6,187 nucleotides of DNA from Caldifarciminota bacterium. GTDB taxonomy: Bacteria > Hydrothermota > Tepidihabitantia > SM23-42. Under the pieces are notes generated by a model. The model made no database searches. It was given only the letters and a program-made list of their open reading frames with translations, and was not told the origin of the DNA. The position numbers were made by a program, and so were the translations under genes. Below are positions 1 through 5,205 of the stretch, piece by piece. Numbering within the stretch: position 1 is the stretch's first letter; every line of letters starts with the position of its first letter. Location of the stretch: the NCBI GenBank assembly GCA_023128195.1, contig JAGMEL010000028.1, positions 1 to 6,187 on the forward strand, written 5' to 3'.

Positions 1-2163
1 AAAATACCTGATGAATTTGGAGATAGAATTCTCTCAAAGGCTGAAGGTAATCCTTTTTACCTTGAGGAGATTCTTCGCAGTTTAATAGATGCCGGCATTC
101 TAACCTATGTACCAAAGACCTGGAGATTATCAATACAGACCCTAACAAGTGGGGAAGAAAATGTAACTTTATCCTCAATCGCAATCCCGGATACAGTCTA
201 TGGAGTAATTACTGCAAGATTAGATATGCTTGAGCCCGAAATAAAAGAGGTATTTCAAATTGCATCTGTAATTGGTCAAAATTTCAGTCGATCTATATTA
301 GAAAATGTATCAGTGATTGGTATATCAAGGTTGAGCAGTTACCTAAACCTGCTTGAGGACCTCGATTATATTACCTGCCACAAAAAAGAGCATGATTTTA
401 AATATACATTTAAGCATTCACTATTTCAGGAAATAGCATACAAAACTCTTTTAAAGAAAAAAAGGCTTGAGTTACATCAAAAAATAGGTGTATGTATTGA
501 AAAATTATTTAAGGAACGCCTGTCCGATGTTTATGAACTTTTATCGCACCAATATTATGCCGCTGAAGTTTGGGATAAGGCTTGTGAATATTCAACCAAA
601 GCTGCTAAAAAGAACAAAAAGGTGTATAACAATGAGGTGGCAATACAATTTTTCGAAACAGCAATAGATACTCTTAAATATACTAAATCACAAATAAAGA
701 AAAGAATAAAACTCACAAGAGAAAAGGTAGAGATACTTAATCTAATCGGTAAACAGAATGCTGCCCTAAAAGATATTAAATTGACAATAGACCTGGCAAA
801 AAAGGTTGGTGATAAACTTGAACATGCCAAATGTATCGATGTACTCTGCCGTATCTATGAACACACGGCTCAACATAGAATGATGGAGAAATCAGCACTC
901 GAGGCTCTTGATCTTTACAGAAAACTGAAAGAAAAAAAGGGTGAGGCGGTAAGTTTGAAAAACATGGCATCGGTTTATTATCGGCTCGGAAAATATCCAA
1001 AGGCATTAAAATATTACAAACTTTCATTAAAATTATACAGAAATACTAGAGATATCAGTGGTAAGGCTGAAAGTCTAAGGGGTATTGGTGCTGTCCATTA
1101 TTGTCTTTGTAATTATAAAAAGGCATTAGAGTATTATAATCAATCATTAAAAGGACAAGTGAAGATAGACTCTCGAAGGGCTCAATCTACTACACTCAAT
1201 AATATTGGCATTGTCTATAGATGCCTTGGTAAATATGAAAAGGCAAATGAGTATTATCGGGATTCTTTAAAAATATCTACTGAAATAGGTTACCGTAATG
1301 GTATGGCAGTAACATTAAACAATATTGCCAATATTTACAGAGACCTTGAAGATTATACAAAGGCGATGGATTTTTATAAAAAATCCTTGCTGATTCATGA
1401 AGAGATAAATGACCGTCGAGGAGAGGCAATATGCCTCCAAAATATTGGAGGATTATATTACAATCTCGGGGATAGTCAAAAAGCTCTAAATTTTTGTCGA
1501 GATTCCTTAAAAAAGACCAAAAATATTGGTGATCGCCAACTTGAAGCGTGTATCCTCAACAATCTTGGGCATTTTTTCAGAGATATTGGTAATTATCAAC
1601 GGGCAAAGGAATTTTACAAAAATTCAGTAAAGGTCGCAACAAAAATAGGTGACCGCAGAATAGAACCTGAGAATCTTATTGGTTTGGGAACCTTATATCT
1701 TGAAAAGAAAAATTATCATGAGGCTGAAAAATACTTGAGAAAAGCTCATGCCATCGATAAAAATGTAAAATCAACCTTAAACCAGGCAGAAATCTTATAT
1801 TGTTTGAGCTCGCTTTATTTAGAAAAAAAAGATCATAAAAAAGCAGAAGTGTTTTATGAAAGTTTAAAGAAACTCGTTGCTGATTTAAATCTCATAGGAC
1901 CAGAGGCAAAAGCCTTGTGTCTTTCAGGACGTCTGTATGGATCAAAACCTGATTTTGAAGGATCAATTGAAATTTTTAAAAATTTGAAGAAGAACTTTGA
2001 ACTTGCAAAGGTGTATTACCATTATGGTCTTTTACTTATGGAGCAATCAAAAGAGAAAAAAGCAAGCGGGTATTTTAAAAAAGCAAAAAGAATATTTGAA
2101 AAGATTGGTGCAAAGGCATGGATAAAAAGAGTCAGCATAATACAAAAAAAATCCCGAAAATAA
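1..2163 (+). CDS. AAA/STAND-type ATPase with TPR repeats, 3' part (5' truncated by window edge)
   Basis: The reading frame is open from the first base to the stop at 2161-2163, giving 720 visible residues. The ATG at 226 is internal, because the preceding 75 codons are typical of the family. Visible residues 17-24 (NPFYLEEI) and 63-75 (PDTVYGVITARLD) match the end of the ATPase module found in cyclase- and kinase-linked STAND ATPases. Residues 76-150 look like the winged-helix region that follows it. Residues 179-225 carry the usual helical linker (HQYYAAEVWDKA). From residue 276 to about 635 there are nine TPRs of exactly 40 residues, then a degenerate helical tail ending in KKSRK. Walker A and B lie upstream of the window and cannot be checked. 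Such proteins are generally signalling or regulatory ATPases whose TPRs bind partners, often with an N-terminal Ser/Thr kinase, nucleotide cyclase or DNA-binding domain. Which one is present here, and the target, cannot be told. No signal peptide is visible, so it is probably cytoplasmic. Confidence 0.85.
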   Translation, partial: KIPDEFGDRILSKAEGNPFYLEEILRSLIDAGILTYVPKTWRLSIQTLTSGEENVTLSSIAIPDTVYGVITARLDMLEPEIKEVFQIASVIGQNFSRSILENVSVIGISRLSSYLNLLEDLDYITCHKKEHDFKYTFKHSLFQEIAYKTLLKKKRLELHQKIGVCIEKLFKERLSDVYELLSHQYYAAEVWDKACEYSTKAAKKNKKVYNNEVAIQFFETAIDTLKYTKSQIKKRIKLTREKVEILNLIGKQNAALKDIKLTIDLAKKVGDKLEHAKCIDVLCRIYEHTAQHRMMEKSALEALDLYRKLKEKKGEAVSLKNMASVYYRLGKYPKALKYYKLSLKLYRNTRDISGKAESLRGIGAVHYCLCNYKKALEYYNQSLKGQVKIDSRRAQSTTLNNIGIVYRCLGKYEKANEYYRDSLKISTEIGYRNGMAVTLNNIANIYRDLEDYTKAMDFYKKSLLIHEEINDRRGEAICLQNIGGLYYNLGDSQKALNFCRDSLKKTKNIGDRQLEACILNNLGHFFRDIGNYQRAKEFYKNSVKVATKIGDRRIEPENLIGLGTLYLEKKNYHEAEKYLRKAHAIDKNVKSTLNQAEILYCLSSLYLEKKDHKKAEVFYESLKKLVADLNLIGPEAKALCLSGRLYGSKPDFEGSIEIFKNLKKNFELAKVYYHYGLLLMEQSKEKKASGYFKKAKRIFEKIGAKAWIKRVSIIQKKSRK
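826..1905 (+). repeat. Nine in-register 120-bp (40-residue) TPR-coding repeats
   Basis: The protein-level repeat has a constant 40-codon period. Units begin at 826, 946, 1066, 1186, 1306, 1426, 1546, 1666 and 1786. The central units share the pattern L-N-N-I-G, then Y, then L-G-x-Y-x-K-A, then Y-Y/F-Y-x-x-S-L-K, then I-G-D-R-R. The first and last two units are more diverged. At the nucleotide level the units have drifted and are not perfect repeats. This is a structural repeat inside a gene, not a mobile or CRISPR repeat. Confidence 0.85.
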
Positions 2164-2192
2164 AAAAATGTCTACACCCCTATGCATTTTTT
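2163..2192 (+). terminator. Weak A/T-rich hairpin, possible terminator of the ATPase/TPR gene
   Basis: Immediately after the stop, AAAAAATG (2163-2170) is the exact reverse complement of CATTTTTT (2185-2192), with a 14-base loop. The 3' arm itself is a T-run, which is the layout of a very weak intrinsic terminator. The stem contains only one G-C pair, so it may not function. No better terminator candidate lies between the gene and the tRNA promoter. Confidence 0.22.
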
Positions 2193-2239
2193 ATTTTCAG
2201 GACGTCAACAATTGCATATAAGTAATAATTTATAGTCTC

Positions 2240-2267
2240 TTGACAATTAAAATATTTAGCATATAAT
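2240..2267 (+). promoter_or_regulatory. Consensus sigma70-type promoter of tRNA-Gly
   Basis: TTGACA at 2240-2245 and TATAAT at 2262-2267 are both full consensus matches, separated by 16 bases. The expected transcription start is at about 2273-2275, only a few bases before the mature tRNA 5' end at 2279. That fits a strong stable-RNA promoter with a very short leader. It is also the only convincing promoter upstream of the envelope operon that begins at 2446. Confidence 0.85.
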
Positions 2268-2278
2268 TTTTAGTATTT

Positions 2279-2350
2279 GCGGGTGTAGCTCAGGGGTCGA
2301 GCATCGGCTTCCCAAGCCGAGGGTCGCGGGTTCGAATCCCGTCGCCCGCT
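2279..2350 (+). tRNA. tRNA-Gly, anticodon CCC
   Basis: A full 72-nt cloverleaf folds by hand. The acceptor stem GCGGGTG pairs with CGCCCGC with one T-G wobble at 6-67. Then come T8 A9, D-stem GCTC/GAGC with a 7-base loop, and anticodon stem TCGGC/GCCGA with loop TTCCCAA (anticodon CCC, reading GGG glycine codons). The variable loop is GGGTC, the T-stem is GCGGG/CCCGT with loop TTCGAAT, and the discriminator base is T. The 3' CCA is not encoded, so it must be added by nucleotidyltransferase. About 69% of its bases are G or C, in strong contrast to the AT-rich surroundings. The D-loop ends in C where nearly all tRNAs have A21. Confidence 0.97.
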
Positions 2351-2355
2351 TAAAA

Positions 2356-2430
2356 AGATAGACGATCGGTTTGGGTATAGATGCTGGAAATTTATTTTCT
2401 CGCTTCCAAACCCTAACCCATTTACTATCT
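2356..2430 (+). other. Nested inverted repeats in the leader between tRNA-Gly and the envelope operon
   Basis: The outer arms AGATAG (2356-2361) and CTATCT (2425-2430) are exactly complementary. The inner arms GGTTTGG (2368-2374) and CCAAACC (2406-2412) are also exactly complementary, with a 31-base loop. Together they could fold the whole leader into one long interrupted hairpin that closes just before the Shine-Dalgarno at 2434. No T-run follows, so it does not look like an intrinsic terminator. It could be an mRNA structure, an RNase processing site or a chance pairing. It matches no riboswitch I know. Confidence 0.4.
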
Positions 2431-2433
2431 GTT

Positions 2434-2442
2434 TAAGGAGGT
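2434..2442 (+). promoter_or_regulatory. Near-perfect Shine-Dalgarno that selects the second ATG
   Basis: TAAGGAGGT is an uninterrupted 9-base match to the 16S 3' end. Two ATGs follow in tandem at 2443 and 2446. The first abuts the Shine-Dalgarno, leaving 1 base after GGAGG. The second leaves 4 bases, closer to normal spacing, so 2446 is the preferred start. The choice changes the protein by one residue. Confidence 0.8.
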
Positions 2443-2445
2443 ATG

Positions 2446-3234
2446 ATGAAAATATTTAGAGTTTTCTTAATTTTCGCCTCAGTCTTTGTTCTGAGGTTTG
2501 CCGCAGCAGAAATGGATTGGGATAATATGGTAATCAAATCATCAGCCACTAATCAAGCATCAGCCGTTGATTTACTGAAAAAAGAATTATATTCATTACA
2601 ACATGATGAAAGTAAAACAGTTGGAGATTTTTTAAAAGTAGATTTTATCCGAGAAAATAAATTAAATGGACTTCTGTTCGAATACCGAACTATGAAGCAG
2701 AATTATCTTACTGATGGCAGGACTGAATATGTATTCCAACTCCCGCTAACAAACAAGATTCTGTCATTACTCCTACCCAACACAGAACCTGTAAAACTTG
2801 TTGTTCCTATGCTCTGTCCGTGTTGTGGACAGGAATGGCCCCAGGGCAAACCAGTTCCTGAAGGATTGGAATTGATACCTAAGCAGATTGAATCTACTGA
2901 GTACACCGGTATGATTATTGACTGTCGGGGTTTCAAGATTAATCCCTGCCTTTTTCCAAAGATCTATAACGAGTTGTTTGAAGAAGTCTATTCTATCAAT
3001 TTCGCGAGATTAAACCATGTGGTCAATACTGGTTTGGTTCTATATACTACGCAGGACTTATACAATAACCCGAGAATTGGCTACAATCCTCTCAGAATCC
3101 GTGCTATCGGCGTTGTCGGCAACAAGCTAACAGATATAAAAATCTCTTCATTTGATGCGCGTCGTATTCATGGATCAAAGAAAAATATAGAGATTCTAAA
3201 AGAATGCCGTGTCGCTATTATTGTTGGACATTAA
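2446..3234 (+). CDS. Exported LPP20/FlgT-like protein of unknown function
   Basis: The 262-residue product (one more if ATG 2443 is used) starts with a Sec-type signal peptide: MKIFR, a hydrophobic core, then FAAA-E with likely cleavage around residue 21. It is therefore predicted periplasmic or outer-membrane associated. Residues 40-110 follow the LPP20-like pattern: a helix (AVDLLKKELYSL), SKTVGDFLK, then YLTDGRTEYVFQLPL. Residues 153-259 follow a C-terminal pattern that I recall from LPP20/FlgT-type envelope proteins: YTGMIIDCRGFKINPCLFPKI, EVYS, TGLVLY, IGYNPLRIRA, then a hydrophobic end (ECRVAIIV). Between the two lies CPCCGQEW at 124-131, a cysteine cluster of unknown use. The family relation is recognised from motif order, not from an alignment. 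Related proteins are linked to flagellar or outer-membrane assembly, but no flagellar gene is seen here. It heads the lptFG operon, and its last 31 bases overlap the next gene. Confidence 0.8.
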   Translation: MKIFRVFLIFASVFVLRFAAAEMDWDNMVIKSSATNQASAVDLLKKELYSLQHDESKTVGDFLKVDFIRENKLNGLLFEYRTMKQNYLTDGRTEYVFQLPLTNKILSLLLPNTEPVKLVVPMLCPCCGQEWPQGKPVPEGLELIPKQIESTEYTGMIIDCRGFKINPCLFPKIYNELFEEVYSINFARLNHVVNTGLVLYTTQDLYNNPRIGYNPLRIRAIGVVGNKLTDIKISSFDARRIHGSKKNIEILKECRVAIIVGH

Positions 3235-3965
3235 TCTTATTATCTTTAAACTGTGCAACGTTCTCGCCGCGTCGTAGTGAATTCGAAAAGGGTTTAGAAT
3301 TCTATCAGCGAGCGGATTTTCGGCAAGCCTCAAACCTTTTCCGTTCCTATTATGTTAAACATCCTGATTCTGATACTACACTATATTATTTGTATGACTG
3401 CTACAGAAGATTAAACCAGCCTGAGAAAGAAATAACGATCTTAGAGCAACTTGCAAAGACCAACAGCAAAGACGAAAATGTATACTTGAAGTTATTTTAT
3501 TTTTACCGCAAAACTGCACGATATAAAAACTTATATAAATTATTGGTCCATTTAACCCCTCCAATTAAAAACATTTTTGATAAGCATTATGCTTTAACCA
3601 AAAGGCTCTACGCTGAGATTATAACCGGTGCCGCGCCGAAATCCGGCCATTCAGATCCTGTAGTCTTTACTGCATCAAACGGCTATCTTCCCATATTTCC
3701 AGATGGCAAATTCTATGGTAACGACACCATTACTAATGGTAATCTTATAATCCTTTTAGACCGTTTAATAGACCCTATCTATCCGCAAAATTTCCTCGGA
3801 ATGAAAAACTTATCGGATCATTCATTTTTATACCTCCCCTATATGAGATTGATACATCTCGGCATTATTGAATTTGACCCCGAATTGAACCCAGGTGAGT
3901 ATGCATCAATCACGATGGCAGTAAAAGCAGTAGCAAATTTGAAAAGTAGAGGATTATTTGATTAA
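3204..3965 (+). CDS. Probable lipoprotein with TPR-like helices and an SLH-like C-terminal half
   Basis: The product has 253 residues. The N-terminus MPCRYYCWTLILLSLNC has a short hydrophobic stretch ending at Cys17, an imperfect lipobox (S-L-N-C), so lipid anchoring is likely but not certain. Residues 25-125 form two to three TPR-like helical pairs (FEKGLEFYQRADFRQASNLF, then YYLYDCYRRLNQPEKEITIL). Residues 160-190 (FPDGKF, TITNGN, LLDRLI) and 203-246 (LSDHS, IHLGIIEFDPELNPGEY) resemble one partial and one fuller S-layer-homology repeat, both degenerate. SLH domains usually bind wall polymers; in several diderms they tether the outer membrane. A similar role here is inference. ATG 3204 is the only usable start: the frame meets a stop at 3153-3155 and has no GTG or TTG between. 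No Shine-Dalgarno precedes it, so translation probably depends on coupling to the upstream gene. It overlaps lptF by 8 bases. Confidence 0.78.
   Translation: MPCRYYCWTLILLSLNCATFSPRRSEFEKGLEFYQRADFRQASNLFRSYYVKHPDSDTTLYYLYDCYRRLNQPEKEITILEQLAKTNSKDENVYLKLFYFYRKTARYKNLYKLLVHLTPPIKNIFDKHYALTKRLYAEIITGAAPKSGHSDPVVFTASNGYLPIFPDGKFYGNDTITNGNLIILLDRLIDPIYPQNFLGMKNLSDHSFLYLPYMRLIHLGIIEFDPELNPGEYASITMAVKAVANLKSRGLFD
3948..3953 (+). promoter_or_regulatory. Shine-Dalgarno for the TTG start of lptF
   Basis: AGAGGA lies 4 bases before the TTG at 3958, inside the end of the upstream gene. It supports TTG as the start. The frame has a stop at 3940-3942 and no other initiator in between. The next in-frame ATG, at residue 21, would remove part of the first membrane segment. 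Confidence 0.65.
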
Positions 3966-5205
3966 ACTAATAGATCGATATTTTATTAAGGAATTTATTC
4001 CTCCGTTTTTCTTCTCAATGTTTGCCTTAACTTTTATTCTATTAATGGATCAATTATTTCGGCTCATTGACCTCTTTGTGCGAAAAGGTTTGCCAATTGA
4101 TATTGTCGGGCAGATATTGATATATACTTTACCACTAATTTTTTCATATACTGCACCAATGGCGATTCTCGTCGCGATGGTAATGAGTTTTGGCCGTTTT
4201 ACCCAGGACAATGAAATTCTTGCTTTGAAAACGAGTGGGCTCACCTTTTTTTCAATTATGAAAACACCTTTAATAATAACATTTCTCTTTATGACCTTTC
4301 TAATTTTCTTTAACAACTATGTACTTCCTGAATCAAATCATCGCGTCAGAAATTTAATGCTTGATATTTCAAGAAAACGGCCGGCAATACGATTGCCTGA
4401 AGGAGTATTTACTAAAGACTTTCCAGGTTACACTGTGTATGTTGGAAGGAAGGACGAACGTCGCTCAAAGCTTTATGACATTTCGATCTATGATTTAAAA
4501 AACGGTTTGATGATGACTGCACCGGTCGGCGAGCTGAAAGATTTTGAGGATGAAGGAATCCTCCAGTTCATCCTTTATAATGGAGAGCTGCATCAGCTAA
4601 CTGATGATACCAAATACCAAAGAACAAAATTCAACAAACAAACCATTAACATGCAGGTTAATACTGAGCTCATCAGAAAAGAAAGGAAATACCGTAATGA
4701 AAATGAGCTTGACGTTAACGGACTAAAATCCAAAATTGCCATTACGAATCAGGAAATAGATAAATTAAAAGAAGATATAACAAAAATTGGTAATGATGCA
4801 ATCGCTAAGTATACGAAAGGTGAAATACAAAATCTTGATGCAGCACGATTTAAGATTGAAAAAAAACTCAATACAATAAAGGGCAAGATGAGGAAAGTTT
4901 CACGTTATCTGATAGAATTGAATAAAAAATTCTCTTTGGCATTTGCCTGTATTCTCTTTGTAATTATCGGTGCACCCATGGGTTATCTATTTAAGAAAGC
5001 CGGTATTGCTGGAGTACTTACCGGCATTCTGCTGTTCTCATTATATTATATCTTGGTGCTTGCTGGTGAAGAGTTTGCAGACCGCAGAGGATTCTCACCA
5101 CTATGGGCAATGTGGCTGCCGAATATCATACTATTTGGTTGTGGAATCTACCTGTTTTTGGTGGCTGAATTTGAAAAATCACCCTTTAAGAAATTATTCA
5201 AATGA
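3958..5205 (+). CDS. lptF: LPS export permease LptF (YjgP/YjgQ family)
   Basis: This is an inner-membrane half of the LptB2FG ABC exporter, which extracts lipopolysaccharide from the outer leaflet and passes it to LptC/LptA. The 415-residue length is normal for the family. The start MIKLIDRYFIKEFIPPFFFS is the family's usual amphipathic lead-in. Membrane segments are near residues 14-38, 52-77 and 98-120. A periplasmic beta-rich domain spans about 125-240, and a charged, probably coiled-coil linker about 243-320. Three more segments lie near 325-345, 350-370 and 383-403. Family signatures include SFGRFTQDNEILALKTSGL after segment 2, IGAPMGYLFKKAG at segment 4, and EEFADRRGFSPLWAMWLPN before segment 6. 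The LptF call over LptG rests on these C-terminal motifs and on the gene order. It starts at TTG, overlaps the lipoprotein gene by 8 bases and shares ATGA with the next gene. Its ATPase partner LptB is not in the window. Confidence 0.95.
   Translation: MIKLIDRYFIKEFIPPFFFSMFALTFILLMDQLFRLIDLFVRKGLPIDIVGQILIYTLPLIFSYTAPMAILVAMVMSFGRFTQDNEILALKTSGLTFFSIMKTPLIITFLFMTFLIFFNNYVLPESNHRVRNLMLDISRKRPAIRLPEGVFTKDFPGYTVYVGRKDERRSKLYDISIYDLKNGLMMTAPVGELKDFEDEGILQFILYNGELHQLTDDTKYQRTKFNKQTINMQVNTELIRKERKYRNENELDVNGLKSKIAITNQEIDKLKEDITKIGNDAIAKYTKGEIQNLDAARFKIEKKLNTIKGKMRKVSRYLIELNKKFSLAFACILFVIIGAPMGYLFKKAGIAGVLTGILLFSLYYILVLAGEEFADRRGFSPLWAMWLPNIILFGCGIYLFLVAEFEKSPFKKLFK

Noticed and set aside
226..228. 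ATG at 226 as the start of the left-edge gene
   Set aside because: The frame is open to base 1 and the upstream codons encode conserved ATPase-family motifs, so this Met is internal.
555..1027. Minus-strand open frames opposite the ATPase/TPR gene
   Set aside because: Their hydrophobic and cysteine-rich composition is what results from reading Lys/Glu-rich TPR codons on the other strand; they are not independent genes.
826..1905. Regular 120-base periodicity as a possible CRISPR or satellite array
   Set aside because: The period is explained by in-frame 40-residue TPRs; units are diverged at DNA level and there are no short identical repeats with unique spacers.
2164..2278. Integration or attachment site next to the tRNA
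   Set aside because: No integrase, no duplicated tRNA 3' end and no direct repeats are seen in the window.
2368..2412. GGTTTGG/CCAAACC hairpin as a terminator after the tRNA
   Set aside because: The loop is 31 bases long and no T-run follows the 3' arm.
2351..2442. Possible T-box or glycine riboswitch, prompted by the adjacent tRNA-Gly
   Set aside because: No T-box consensus, specifier stem or glycine aptamer pattern is visible, and the downstream genes are not glycine or aminoacylation genes.
2703..2936. 77-codon minus-strand open frame opposite the LPP20-like gene
   Set aside because: The + strand frame has a signal peptide, strong ribosome binding site and family motifs; the antisense frame has none.
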